From Verrucomicrobiota bacterium (GTDB lineage: Bacteria > Verrucomicrobiota > Verrucomicrobiia > Opitutales > Opitutaceae): a stretch of 41,847 bases of DNA. This document shows positions 1-8,824 of this stretch, piece by piece. Positions within the stretch are counted from its first letter, which is position 1, and the number at the start of each line of letters is the position of its first letter. The notes under the pieces are model-generated. The model did no database searches, had not been told where the DNA came from, and saw only the letters and a list, made by a program, of their open reading frames with translations. Location: positions 1 through 41,847 of the forward strand of contig JANYDX010000232.1 in assembly GCA_025363395.1 (NCBI GenBank). Direction: 5' to 3'. Made by a program: the position numbers and the translations under genes.

Positions 1-1033
1 CCAGCTCGAAGCGGTGGCGTTCGCCGTAAAGTTCCAGCAGACGCGCCCGCGTGTTGCCGAGACCGATGCCTTCGCGGGTGAATCCGCCCGGGGGCTGGCC
101 GCCGCCGTTATCCCGCACCACCAACTCGACAAACCCGGGCGTACGTCGCGCGCTGAGCACGAGCTGGCCGGTCCGGACATGGGGCTCGATGCCGTGGCGA
201 ATCGCATTTTCCACCAGCGGTTGAAGAATGAGACTGGGCACGTCCGTCTCGAGCGCCGCCGGATCGATCTCGAACCTGACCGACAGCCGGTCGCGAAAAC
301 GGATGCGCTCGATCTCCAGGTATTTTTCGATGAACGAAATTTCCTCGCTCAGCCGCGTGAGGGGCTGGCCCGGATGGCTCATCGTCAGGCGCAGCAGCTC
401 GCCGAGGCGCACCAACATCTTGTCGGCGGCATGCACGTCGCTGTGCATGAGCGACGCGATGCCGTTCAGGGTGTTGAACAGGAAATGCGGTTTGAGCTGG
501 CGCAACAATGCCTGCAGCCGCGCCTCGGCCAGATGCTTTTCCAATTCCAGGTTGTGCACCGTGCGTTCGTGGTACTTGCGGTAATAGTCGATCGCGTGGC
601 TGACGGAAATAATCACGCCGTAGATCAATAGATTGAAGGGAAACGTCGTCACCAGCAGCGGACGGAAAATCTCCAGGAAAGTCACCGGCTCGTGGATGAG
701 CAGGCTGTGCAGCTGGCCCACCCCGGCGCGCACCAACACATACACCAGGGAAGTGATCAACGCGGCCACGACATGGATGCCCGCCGTGCGCCACGGTTTT
801 CCACCCTCGGGCGGAAAGCGCCGCGCAAACATCAGGATCGGCACCGACAAAATCGCCCACACATACCAGTCCGCCAAAGTGTAACTGATCGCCTGACCCC
901 AGGTCACCGACCGGCCCAGCAGCGTATTCGACAGATAAAACTGACTCGCAAAGGCCAGCCCGACCAGCGTCCAAAAGACACCCGCGCCCGCCAGGCGGGG
1001 CAGCGAACGGGAAAGCGGGCGGGAGTCAGACAT
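1..1033 (-). CDS. LytS/YehU-type sensor histidine kinase (C-terminus cut by window edge)
   Basis: Membrane sensor kinase that would autophosphorylate and pass phosphate to a response regulator. I translated it by hand; the ORF track lacks it because its stop lies beyond base 1. It starts at an ATG ending at 1033 (MSDSRPLSRSL). Residues 1-150 contain about four hydrophobic segments. A short coiled linker leads to the His_kinase family H-box RQLKPHFLFNTLN, with the phospho-acceptor His near residue 183. The N-box follows (LQPLVENAIRHGIEP), then the start of the G-box (DNGGGQPPGGF ... GIGLGNTRARL). Only the last part of the ATPase lid and the C-terminus are missing. LytS-type kinases usually pair with a LytTR-type regulator, which would be expected just left of the window. 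The gene diverges from the ASPIC protein gene over a very short gap. Confidence 0.9.
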   Translation of the reverse strand, partial: MSDSRPLSRSLPRLAGAGVFWTLVGLAFASQFYLSNTLLGRSVTWGQAISYTLADWYVWAILSVPILMFARRFPPEGGKPWRTAGIHVVAALITSLVYVLVRAGVGQLHSLLIHEPVTFLEIFRPLLVTTFPFNLLIYGVIISVSHAIDYYRKYHERTVHNLELEKHLAEARLQALLRQLKPHFLFNTLNGIASLMHSDVHAADKMLVRLGELLRLTMSHPGQPLTRLSEEISFIEKYLEIERIRFRDRLSVRFEIDPAALETDVPSLILQPLVENAIRHGIEPHVRTGQLVLSARRTPGFVELVVRDNGGGQPPGGFTREGIGLGNTRARLLELYGERHRFEL

Positions 1034-1076
1034 CGCTAAAATGGTTTGCGGTGGATGAAGGATAGACAAGCAATAC

Positions 1077-2843
1077 GTGTCCACGCCCTTTCACGCTTTT
1101 CTGGTGAGCACCGCCCTCCCTCCTCCCAAGCTTCCCCCCGCCCCCCGCCCCGCCGGGCCGGCGGATCGCGCCGCCATGCCGCCCTTGGTGCCCGTGGTGC
1201 TGAGCCTCGTGATCACGGCCATCGGCTTGAGCGTGGCTTTCGCACGTTTCTTTCCCATCACCGGTCCGGCGCAACCCCTGCCCGCGGTCCGCTTTACCAA
1301 CATCACCGAACAGTCGGGCATCCGGTTTGTTCACCACGCTGGCGCGCAGGAATCGCCGACGACACTCGGCGGCGCCGTCGTGGTGTTCGACTACGACAAC
1401 GACGGTCACCCGGATCTTTTTTTCGTCAATGGCACCGCCTGGCCATGGGAGGATCTCGGCGCCTGGACCCACACCGCCGCCTGCACCCTCTATCACAACG
1501 ATGGCACCGGCCATTTCACCGACGTCTCGCAGGCGGCCGGCGTGGATTTTGTGATGCAAGGCATGGGCGCCACGGCGGGCGACTACGACAACGACGGCTT
1601 CCCCGATCTGTTCATCACCTGCCTGGGCGCGAACCATCTTTTGCACAACAAGGGCGATGGCACCTTTGAGGATGTTTCCCTCGCGGCCGGCGTCGCGGGC
1701 GATGATCATACGTGGAGCACGGGCGCCACCTGGATCGATTACGACGGAGACGGGCTGCTTGATTTGGTGGTCGTCCACTATGCGCGCTGGCCGGAGGAAG
1801 TTCCGGTCGCCATGGCATTCAGCATTGCCGACATCGGCCGCTCCTACGGTGCGCCCACGGGATTCATCGGCGCGCTACCTTCCGTTTATCACAATCAAGG
1901 CCACGGAAAATTTGCGCTCGTTCCCGGTGCGGCCGGCTTGCGCAACATCGATGCGCAAACCGGCATGCCCGTGGCCAAGGGCCTGGCGGTGGTGCCGGTC
2001 GACGCCAATGGCGACGGCAAGCTCGACCTGCTCTTTTCCTACCACACCAGCGAAAATGCGCTCTTCCTCAATCAGGGCGACGGCACTTTTAGAAAATTGG
2101 CGTTCGGGACGAATGTCCGTCGCGAAGGCGCGGCCGCCGGAGTGGCTTCGGCGAGCATGCTGCCGTTGGGAAACACGGCGGACACCGACGAACGTCTGGC
2201 TGCGTTTCAATCGGTCAGCGCGCTCGACGCAAACAAGTCCACCGACCAACAACTCCTCTTGCGCGGCAAATTCGGCGCAGCGCTGCTGGACTACGAATTC
2301 AACGGCCACCCCGCTGTTTTCTCCGGGAACGCCCGCGCCGAACCCGACGTGAACAAATTTGAATTAGGCCGGGATTTTTCCGCGCCATTGGAATTACTGC
2401 TCACTCGCAACAACCACTGGCTGCCCGCGCCCGCCGCCGAGGGCGGGAATTGGGCGAATGCCATCGTGGCCCGCGGCATCGCCGTGGCGGACATCGACGG
2501 CGACGGCGACAGCGACATCATCATCGCGCAAAATAACGGACCCGCAATCATCCTGCGCAACGACCAGCGCAGCGGACTGCCGTGGTTGCGGTTGAAGTTG
2601 ATTGCGACCCGCAGCCAGCCTGACGCCGGCGGCGCCCGGGTGGAAGTGCGCACACCCCGCCGCATCCTGACTCGCACTGTCGCGCCCGCGATGGGTTTCA
2701 TGGCCCAATCGGAATCCACGCTGACCTTCGGCCTCGGGGAAGACACGCGCGTGCAAAAAATTGTGATTCAGTGGCCCTCCGGCCAGCGTCAGGAACTCCG
2801 CCCCACCGCGATCAACCAGACGGTAACGATTCGCGAACCGTGA
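1077..2843 (+). CDS. CRTAC1-like FG-GAP/VCBS repeat protein with C-terminal ASPIC/UnbV domain
   Basis: Predicted exported or membrane-anchored beta-propeller protein; the exact substrate or role is unknown. At least five FG-GAP/VCBS calcium-loop motifs are visible: FDYDNDGHPDLFF, GDYDNDGFPDLF, IDYDGDGLLDLV, VDANGDGKLDLLF and ADIDGDGDSDIII. The last ~70 residues match the ASPIC/UnbV domain (GGARVEVRTPRR ... FGLGEDTRVQKIVIQWPSG). The ORF opens with GTG at 1077, followed by a Pro/Ala-rich leader. An in-frame ATG at 1176 would start directly before a hydrophobic stretch (VPVVLSLVITAIGLSVAF) and is a plausible true start. That would also leave a normal-sized divergent promoter region with the kinase gene. 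Family members are common in Verrucomicrobiota, Planctomycetota and Acidobacteriota. No partner gene is adjacent. Confidence 0.88.
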   Translation: MSTPFHAFLVSTALPPPKLPPAPRPAGPADRAAMPPLVPVVLSLVITAIGLSVAFARFFPITGPAQPLPAVRFTNITEQSGIRFVHHAGAQESPTTLGGAVVVFDYDNDGHPDLFFVNGTAWPWEDLGAWTHTAACTLYHNDGTGHFTDVSQAAGVDFVMQGMGATAGDYDNDGFPDLFITCLGANHLLHNKGDGTFEDVSLAAGVAGDDHTWSTGATWIDYDGDGLLDLVVVHYARWPEEVPVAMAFSIADIGRSYGAPTGFIGALPSVYHNQGHGKFALVPGAAGLRNIDAQTGMPVAKGLAVVPVDANGDGKLDLLFSYHTSENALFLNQGDGTFRKLAFGTNVRREGAAAGVASASMLPLGNTADTDERLAAFQSVSALDANKSTDQQLLLRGKFGAALLDYEFNGHPAVFSGNARAEPDVNKFELGRDFSAPLELLLTRNNHWLPAPAAEGGNWANAIVARGIAVADIDGDGDSDIIIAQNNGPAIILRNDQRSGLPWLRLKLIATRSQPDAGGARVEVRTPRRILTRTVAPAMGFMAQSESTLTFGLGEDTRVQKIVIQWPSGQRQELRPTAINQTVTIREP

Positions 2844-3402
2844 AGCGGGTGGCGTGGCAATCCTGCCCTCCAATTCGCCCGCCCGTGTGCATCGAATTCC
2901 TGACTCCACTCCTGTTCTCCCCCCGCTCCCCGCCATCCTCTCACGTGCGACCACCCCGATCTGTTCGTCATATAATAGATGACAAGCAGTTCGCTCTCTC
3001 GGTTGGCACCCTTTGCGTGCGGGCAGCGCTGGCGCGTGCATTTCTCCGCCGGGAAACTTGATCCGGTGGCGGGTGGAGCTCTGGCCAGCGCGTGATTGGT
3101 GTCGATGGGAGGTCAGGATTTATACCTGGCGCGTTTCCAGCCCGGTCTTTTTTTAAGAGAAGCAGATTTAATCGGAAATACGCGGAGACCCGGACGCGCA
3201 TGATGTCCTGCGGCCCTCCGCCTACAATTGTACCACACACCCTCATATCTCGTGCTGTCTGCCGCTGCGTTACGCGGCTTGTCCGCAAAGAGCTGCCTCT
3301 GATCATCCAGTAAGTTGCCGCGATCGCCACGTTCCGCGATTTCTTGCGCAACCTGCACTCGCCCACGAAGCGCGCATGGGGGCAACGGCGGTTGAGAAGA
3401 TT
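2844..3402. other. 559-bp intergenic region without a supported gene
   Basis: Lies between the ASPIC protein gene and the 3' end of the minus-strand rhamnosidase-like gene. Several short ORFs cross it (for example 132 aa on the minus strand), but none has a recognisable motif or convincing codon use. Visible small signals are a short inverted repeat, GTCAT-N7-ATGAC, near 2967-2983, and a symmetric TACAATTGTA at 3224-3233 that could serve as a -10 element on either strand. The composition is more mixed than in flanking genes. It may hold a decayed gene or an untranslated RNA, but nothing is recognised. Confidence 0.5.
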
Positions 3403-5808
3403 TCAGGGAAAACGCAGGGATTGTTCGCCCGACTTCAATTCCGTCCGCTGGCTTTTCCAGATGAAGGTCCCGGTTACGCCAGGCGGGAGGAAAATTTTTG
3501 CCTGCAATCCCTCGTTCTCCCGCACCAGCGAAACTGAAATCTCGCCCTTCGGATGCATCACTTTGCCTTCGGCGTGCTGCAACTGGCCAAGATGGGGTTC
3601 GATCCGGACGGTCGCAAAACCCGGCGAGGCCGGCTCGATGCCGCAGACCGTCGCCAATAACTCATAAACCGGCGACGCACTCCACGCGTGGCAGTCGGAT
3701 CGCGTTGGATCGGGCTGTTCGGCAAAGGTCGTGAGCCCTCTTGCGAGCATGTCATGCCACGGCCCCAACATCGCGAGATACTCTTCGCCCAGCCCCGTCT
3801 GCTTCATCGCGCGAAGCAGGTAGAAACGGAAATAGGTGGAGGCCTGAATGAGCGAAGTGTCGTGGGCCACGCGGCCGATTAACTCGCGCGCCGCTTCGCC
3901 TTCGATGGCGCCCGACAACACCGCCAACACATTGGCATGCTGACTGAAGCTCCGTTTCCCGGGCGTGTCCGCGAAGAGCCGGCGTTGATCATCCCAGCAC
4001 AGTTTTCTCACCGCCTCGCGCAATCCGGCGGCGAGCTGCTCGTGATGCCTCGCCCGATCCTCCTGGCCAAAGGCGCGCGCCAACTCCGCGGCGTGCTGGA
4101 GCGTGGCGGCCAACTGAAGCGAGACGATGGCCGAACCGCCTTCGCGCGCGCCAGCGGGTGTGCCGCCATAACCGAGGGTCTCGTTCCAGGGCCACTCCTT
4201 GGTCCAATCGACAAAAGTCCAGTAAGGAAGCGGCCCCAGCAGCCCGGTTTCCGGGTCGATCCTTTGCTCGAACCAGCCGAGCACGTTTTCCATGCCGGGC
4301 AGCCGCGCCCGGAGAAAAGCATCGTCCTCGCGGTGCCACCAGTAGTCGTGGATCATATCGATCCAGAAGAGCGAAAACGTGTTGATCACCTGCGGACTGA
4401 CCGACGGATAGCGACTCTGCGTCAGACCATCGGGCAGGCGCGAGCGATCAAAGAGCTCGATCGCATTGCGCATCAGACGATCATCGCCGGACACATAAAG
4501 GGAAATTAGGCTCTGGATGCGCGTGTCGCCGATGTACTGGAGCTGTTCGTAGTACGGACAGTCCACGTAGGTTTCAAACGCGCAGAGCCGCGCCGTGCGC
4601 CAGCCCGTGGTCCAGAGGCGCGTCAGCGCGGGATCATCGCTGCCAAATGATCCGCGCTCCTGAAAGGGATAAGCCGTGAACACGCCGTGCAAATCTTCGA
4701 CGACCAGCGGGGCCTCGCCGGCCGCGATATCGAGTTGGAGATAACGGTACGTGCGAAAATCCAGCGGTGCAAAATGCCGGTGCGCTCCACCGTCAGGCCG
4801 GAATTCATCGCTCACGCCGACGATCTCGCGGTGATCGATCTCATCGCGGTTTCCCTTTTTGCCGGATTGATCAACGAGGGCTTCGGCATAGGTCAGCGTG
4901 ACGCGTCCACCTTTGCCACCGCTCACCGTGAGCTGCGGAAACCCGTTGGTTTCAAATCCCTGGTCGAGCAGCACGGTAGCCTTGGTGCGGGCCGGCACCG
5001 TCAGTGGTGTTTTGCCCGCAAGAAAATCCGTCGCGGGCTGGACACCGCTGGCGCGTCGCACCCGGGCGAGCCGGAGCGGAGTTTCTTCCATGAGCGGGAT
5101 TGATCGTGGATTGAGCCACCAGCTCACATCTGTGCCCCAACCCTGGGGAATGCCGTGGCCCAGCAACCGGACCGCCGGCCAGGCCTGATCGTCGAACTCC
5201 GCAGTTTCCCAACCCCAGGGATGCAGCGCTCCTTCCACGCGATCACCCGGGCCGATCACGATAAAGGTTTTGAGTCGGGCCCGGTCGGGCGGAAAAGGAC
5301 GATACGCATCATCGCGAAACACTTTCCAGGACTCATTGGTGTCGACGGCTCGCTCGGTCTCGGTGTCGCCTTGTAATAAAAAGCCCGTCCGCAGACTCAC
5401 GATGGCGTAAGGCGCATCCTCGCCGTAGCTCCAAACCTGCGCGGCGACGATATTTTTGCCTTCGTGCAACCACGGCGCGAGATCGACGCTTTCGTAGCGC
5501 CAGACCAGCGGATCGCTGCGCTGTGGACCGAAGCTGACCGAATGACCGTTCACGAAAAGCCGGTACCGTGAATCTCCCGTGACGTGGACGAGGAACTTTT
5601 CCGGTGGCCGGGCGAGATCGAGCTGCTTCCGAAAAAGATAAACCCCGTATTCATTTTTCGGTGCGGCCGGATGAGTGACCCAAAAGGCGGGCCACCGCTC
5701 CGTGAGCAAATGGGCGGAAGGCGTCGGCAAGCCACTGCCTGAAAAATTTTGGGGCGCGGCGAAAGCGCTCACGGCAAACAACAGAAATAAAACAACGCGT
5801 AGCTGCAT
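3403..5808 (-). CDS. Secreted alpha-L-rhamnosidase-like glycoside hydrolase (GH78-like, six-hairpin)
   Basis: Probably removes alpha-L-rhamnose or a related sugar from plant or algal polysaccharides outside the cytoplasm. The ORF extends to 5859, but the ATG ending at 5808 starts a clear signal peptide (MQLRVVLFLLFAVSAFA) and is preferred, giving 801 residues. The N-terminal half has beta-sandwich features of rhamnosidase accessory domains (VHVTGDSRYRLFVNGHSVSF). The (alpha/alpha)6 region carries ETYVDCPYYEQLQYIGDTR, the counterpart of the DCPxRxE..GW.GD motif of GH78, and a typical IDMIHDYWWHREDDAFLR helix. The C-terminus ends in the small beta-domain seen after the barrel (SPGFATVRIEPHLG). 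The substrate is inferred from the fold; other six-hairpin glycosidases remain possible. The gene diverges from a transglutaminase-like gene. Confidence 0.85.
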   Translation of the reverse strand: MQLRVVLFLLFAVSAFAAPQNFSGSGLPTPSAHLLTERWPAFWVTHPAAPKNEYGVYLFRKQLDLARPPEKFLVHVTGDSRYRLFVNGHSVSFGPQRSDPLVWRYESVDLAPWLHEGKNIVAAQVWSYGEDAPYAIVSLRTGFLLQGDTETERAVDTNESWKVFRDDAYRPFPPDRARLKTFIVIGPGDRVEGALHPWGWETAEFDDQAWPAVRLLGHGIPQGWGTDVSWWLNPRSIPLMEETPLRLARVRRASGVQPATDFLAGKTPLTVPARTKATVLLDQGFETNGFPQLTVSGGKGGRVTLTYAEALVDQSGKKGNRDEIDHREIVGVSDEFRPDGGAHRHFAPLDFRTYRYLQLDIAAGEAPLVVEDLHGVFTAYPFQERGSFGSDDPALTRLWTTGWRTARLCAFETYVDCPYYEQLQYIGDTRIQSLISLYVSGDDRLMRNAIELFDRSRLPDGLTQSRYPSVSPQVINTFSLFWIDMIHDYWWHREDDAFLRARLPGMENVLGWFEQRIDPETGLLGPLPYWTFVDWTKEWPWNETLGYGGTPAGAREGGSAIVSLQLAATLQHAAELARAFGQEDRARHHEQLAAGLREAVRKLCWDDQRRLFADTPGKRSFSQHANVLAVLSGAIEGEAARELIGRVAHDTSLIQASTYFRFYLLRAMKQTGLGEEYLAMLGPWHDMLARGLTTFAEQPDPTRSDCHAWSASPVYELLATVCGIEPASPGFATVRIEPHLGQLQHAEGKVMHPKGEISVSLVRENEGLQAKIFLPPGVTGTFIWKSQRTELKSGEQSLRFP

Positions 5809-5903
5809 GGGAAAGGAGGACCGAAAACGTCGGCGGAGTCTGGCGCACAAAGAAGCCAACCTTTTCTTGAAATTTCAAGCCGCACCGGACAAGGCCCCAG
5901 CAA

Positions 5904-5939
5904 GCAGTTTGTCCCAGAAGGCCGGCAGCTTGTCCCAGA
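5904..5939. promoter_or_regulatory. 15-nt direct repeat with 21-bp period in a divergent promoter region
   Basis: GCAGTTTGTCCCAGA at 5904-5918 is repeated as GCAGCTTGTCCCAGA at 5925-5939, with one mismatch. The period of 21 bp is two helical turns. It lies between the divergent rhamnosidase-like and transglutaminase-like genes, 87 bp before the latter's ATG. Tandem sites on one DNA face are typical of operators for a dimeric regulator. The regulator is unknown. Confidence 0.4.
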
Positions 5940-6025
5940 TCGATTGTCGTCCGGATTGAAATGATTGGCATTTCCTGGAATATTTTGCGTTACCCTCAGT
6001 TGCGCTCCCCCACCACGTTCGTCCT

Positions 6026-7090
6026 ATGAATATCCACCTCCTTCGCCTCGCTTCTCTTTTACTGTTTGGCGCCCTGTCGCTCCAAGGCCAGACCACCGCC
6101 GAAACGGTTACGCGCACTTATCACGTCGAGCAAAACGTCACCCTCTCGGACATCCCGCTCGGAGCAAAGGGCGTTAAATGGTGGATCTCGATTCCAAATG
6201 ATGATCGTTATCAGGAAGTGCTGGATTTCTCCGTCGTTTCGACCCCGGGCTCGTGGCGCACCGTTACCGAACCCGACCACGGCAACCGGTTTATTCTCGT
6301 CGAAGTCGCGACGCCCACGGCAAAATCCCTGGTGACGAAGGTCGACTTCACGTTGCGTCGACGTTCGGTTTTTACGGACATCGATTTGGCCAAGGTCGGC
6401 GCCATCACCGACTCCCACCGGCTTCTTTTTGTCGACGAGCTGCGCAAGGATGCCCCGCACATGCAAGTGACGCCTGATATCGCCAAAATGGCCAATGAGG
6501 CGTGCGGCAGCGAGGCCAACGTTGCTACGCAGGCCAAGCTCCTGCTCGGCAAGGTGGCCGATTATGCCGACCATTATTCGAAGGATCCATCGAAACCAAA
6601 ATGCGGCGTGGGTGACGCCGGCGACTGCATGACCAATGCGGGCGGCTGCTGCACCGACATGCACTCGTTGTTCATCGCCCTCGCCCGGTCCTGTGGGATT
6701 CCGGCCCGACTGCAGATGGGCTACCGCCTTCGCGAGGCCAATGACGGCAAGGAAGTTGATCCCGGCTATCGCTGCTGGGCCGAATATTTTGTGCCCGGCT
6801 ACGGGTGGGTCTCAGCCGACGTGGTGGAAGCAGACGACCCCAAGGGTCTGGGCCGCGCCCGCTGGTTCACCGGCCTGACGGAGCGCCGTCTTTGGCTGAA
6901 CGAAGGCCGCGAATTCGACCTGGCCGGCCGTGCGGTTACCAGTCACCGCGTCAACACGATGATTATCGGTTACGCGGAGATCGATGGCGTGGAAGCCCGG
7001 GTGCTCCCCGCCGGCGAGCTGGCGGCGCAACTCAGCCGCACCGTGCGCTACACCGAACTCAAGTCGGTCCCCGCAGTGGCGGCGAAGTAA
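6026..7090 (+). CDS. Exported transglutaminase-like protein with substituted catalytic His
   Basis: 354-residue protein with a signal peptide (MNIHLLRLASLLLFGALSLQG), a beta-rich N-terminal domain and a transglutaminase/protease-fold core. The nucleophile region GGCCTDMHSLFIALARSCGI gives a catalytic Cys near residue 209. The family normally has a His in HxWxE (often HCWAE); here the sequence reads GYRCWAEYFVPGYGWVSAD, so residue 249 is Arg. The following Asp is kept. Related bacterial proteins are thought to act as peptidases, transglutaminases or catalytically dead scaffolds. With the His replaced, activity is doubtful. The start ATG lacks a Shine-Dalgarno sequence, as do most genes here. 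It stands alone as a transcription unit. Confidence 0.85.
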   Translation: MNIHLLRLASLLLFGALSLQGQTTAETVTRTYHVEQNVTLSDIPLGAKGVKWWISIPNDDRYQEVLDFSVVSTPGSWRTVTEPDHGNRFILVEVATPTAKSLVTKVDFTLRRRSVFTDIDLAKVGAITDSHRLLFVDELRKDAPHMQVTPDIAKMANEACGSEANVATQAKLLLGKVADYADHYSKDPSKPKCGVGDAGDCMTNAGGCCTDMHSLFIALARSCGIPARLQMGYRLREANDGKEVDPGYRCWAEYFVPGYGWVSADVVEADDPKGLGRARWFTGLTERRLWLNEGREFDLAGRAVTSHRVNTMIIGYAEIDGVEARVLPAGELAAQLSRTVRYTELKSVPAVAAK

Positions 7091-7532
7091 AGACCGCGAG
7101 ACTCATTGCGGCAACCGCTCTGCGGGCCCGAAGCCGAAGGCTGGGGCGGATTTCACTCCCCCACACGGCGACGGTCGACCACGGCGTCAAGCTCGGTCTC
7201 GCAAACTGCATTTCGGTTTCCGATCCCCCGTCGAGTTCCCCCGGTATTATTCAGACGAATGGCCGTTTGGCGCGCGCATCACCCGCGTCTTTTCGGAAAC
7301 GTGCTCGACTAATTGAAATGATTGAACTCCGCTGCTGCTCAAGGAAGCGGCTTGGAACAGGAGCTGCTTTGTTCCGACCGGTGTCGGGCCGATGGGCTCT
7401 CACCGAAATTCCATGGTTTGTCGGAAACCAAAATCTCGATTCCCAGAGCAAGCTCGACCGTCCATTTTCAATTTACGTTCAAACCATTCCACCGATACCC
7501 GGAAGTTTTTCAGAATATCGGACCAATCACGA
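7091..7532. other. 442-bp intergenic region without a supported gene
   Basis: Sits between the transglutaminase-like gene and the thioesterase start at 7533. Overlapping ORFs run through it in all plus frames because stops are rare, but none has a recognisable domain. The ORF that merges with the thioesterase (start 7392) has an unstructured, basic N-terminal 47 residues unlike the hot-dog family, so this part is treated as leader. I see no convincing terminator, riboswitch or promoter. Confidence 0.5.
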
Positions 7533-8054
7533 ATGAACCCTTTAGTAGAATTCAGCTATCCGTTTGAAGCCTACGCGCCACTGGCCGTACGCCGGCCGTA
7601 TGTTTATAAAACCACGATAACCTTTGGGGACACCGATCTATTTCGGAGCGTTTACTTCCTCAACTACCTGAAGATTGCAGGGGTCGTTCGTGAACTTTGG
7701 GTTCGCGATTGCGTCCCCAATTTCGACCGCCACCTCGAAGACGGACTGTTGTTGATCACGCGCAACGTCTCCTGCGATTTCATCAAGCCCCTTTTTGTGT
7801 TCGATGTGATCCGCTGCGAAATGACGGTGGAGCGTCTGCGCATTACCAGCGCAGAACTGGTGTTTCATTTTTATAAGGATAACACCGACGAGTTGCATGC
7901 CATGGGACGACACAAAATCGTCCTCGCGGATCACACGCAAAAGCTCTGCCCCATGCCCAAGGATTTCCATGAGGCGGCAAAGAATATCTTGTGGGAAGTG
8001 GGCGATCCACCGCCGCGGAAGGTGCAGCCCAAAACGTCGATCGGCCTCCTGTAG
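7533..8054 (+). CDS. Hot-dog fold acyl-CoA/ACP thioesterase, enediyne TE (CalE7/DynE7)-like
   Basis: Predicted to hydrolyse an acyl thioester in the cytoplasm. The ORF track starts at 7392, but the ATG at 7533 (MNPLVEFSYPFEAYAP) begins where family similarity begins, giving 173 residues, a usual size for the family. The segment TITFGDTDLFRSVYFLNYLK corresponds to the F(x)DTDxxGNVYFxNYL helix start of 4HBT-type thioesterases. Later parts (LLLITRNVSCDFIKPLFVFD; ELVFHFYKD) resemble the enediyne polyketide thioesterases CalE7, DynE7 and SgcE10 more than YbgC. No polyketide synthase is visible nearby, so its substrate is open. It converges with the downstream response regulator with only ~20 bp between stops. 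Confidence 0.78.
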   Translation: MNPLVEFSYPFEAYAPLAVRRPYVYKTTITFGDTDLFRSVYFLNYLKIAGVVRELWVRDCVPNFDRHLEDGLLLITRNVSCDFIKPLFVFDVIRCEMTVERLRITSAELVFHFYKDNTDELHAMGRHKIVLADHTQKLCPMPKDFHEAAKNILWEVGDPPPRKVQPKTSIGLL

Positions 8055-8074
8055 AGCCCTGCGACCGGTTTGGC

Positions 8075-8704
8075 TTAGGATTGCTGCCCCAAGGTTTCCA
8101 GCGCGAGGGTGACGGCGGCGGTGCGATTCTCCACCCCAAGCTTCATAAAAATGCTTTCCAGGTGTTTTTTCACCGTCGTCAGCTGAATGCCGAGAATGAT
8201 GCCGATTTCGGGATTCGTTTTGCCCTGCACCACCCAGGACAGGAGCTCGGCTTCGCGAGGCGTCAGACTCATGGCAACCGCCAGCGCCTCAGGCGTGGCA
8301 TCCGCCACGGTGGAAGCCCGGCCGGCACCAGCCTGCTTGCGGCGACGCAACCTTGCCTTGATTGCCGTGAACAATTCCGCCGGCTCGACCGGCTTGATCA
8401 GATAATCGTCGGCGCCGAGATTCATGCCCGTGCGCAAATCCTCGCGCTCACCCCAGCCGGTGAGAAAAATAAAAGGCAGATGCGCCGTGGCCGCGTCGGA
8501 GCGCAGCGATTCCAAAACACGGTGGCCGTTCATCTCCGGCATCGTGATGTCGCAAAGCACGAGATCCGGATGCTCCCTTTTCACCAACTCGACCCCTTCC
8601 CGGCCGTTGCGGGCTTCAATGGTCTGATATCCCTCGGATTCAAGCAGGGCACTCATGTGTTTCCGCATTTTTGCGTCATCCTCGATCACCAGAATTTTAT
8701 CCAC
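8075..8704 (-). CDS. Response regulator, NarL/LuxR type (REC + HTH)
   Basis: 209-residue DNA-binding response regulator. The receiver domain (about 1-125) has the acidic pair in MDKILVIEDD, the phospho-acceptor Asp near residue 52 (LVLCDITMPEMNG), the conserved Thr (IFLTGW) and Lys (YLIKPVEP). A linker of ~30 residues leads to a LuxR/GerE helix-turn-helix (LTPREAELLSWVVQGKTNPE ... TTVKKHLESIF). It controls transcription of unknown targets. The gene diverges from the small membrane peptide/globin/kinase group, so it may be the output of those kinases, but pairing is inferred only from proximity. Confidence 0.93.
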   Translation of the reverse strand: MDKILVIEDDAKMRKHMSALLESEGYQTIEARNGREGVELVKREHPDLVLCDITMPEMNGHRVLESLRSDAATAHLPFIFLTGWGEREDLRTGMNLGADDYLIKPVEPAELFTAIKARLRRRKQAGAGRASTVADATPEALAVAMSLTPREAELLSWVVQGKTNPEIGIILGIQLTTVKKHLESIFMKLGVENRTAAVTLALETLGQQS

Positions 8705-8824
8705 GCCGAGAATTTGGGGCCGGGTTCGGCTAAAGTAAAGCGGACAGCGGTTTGATGGGCCGATGGACTAATATCCGGGCGGCCCATGGTGCACGAACCG
8801 TGATTTTGATAGGCTTACGACGCC

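Noticed and set aside
108-974. 288-aa minus-strand ORF at the left edge
   Set aside because: It is out of frame with the kinase whose H-box and N-box are readable in the neighbouring minus frame; the ORF is Gly/Arg-rich and has no domain.
2968-3366. 132-aa minus-strand ORF in the intergenic region
   Set aside because: No recognisable motif, atypical codon use and overlapping alternatives in other frames; left as an unexplained intergenic region.
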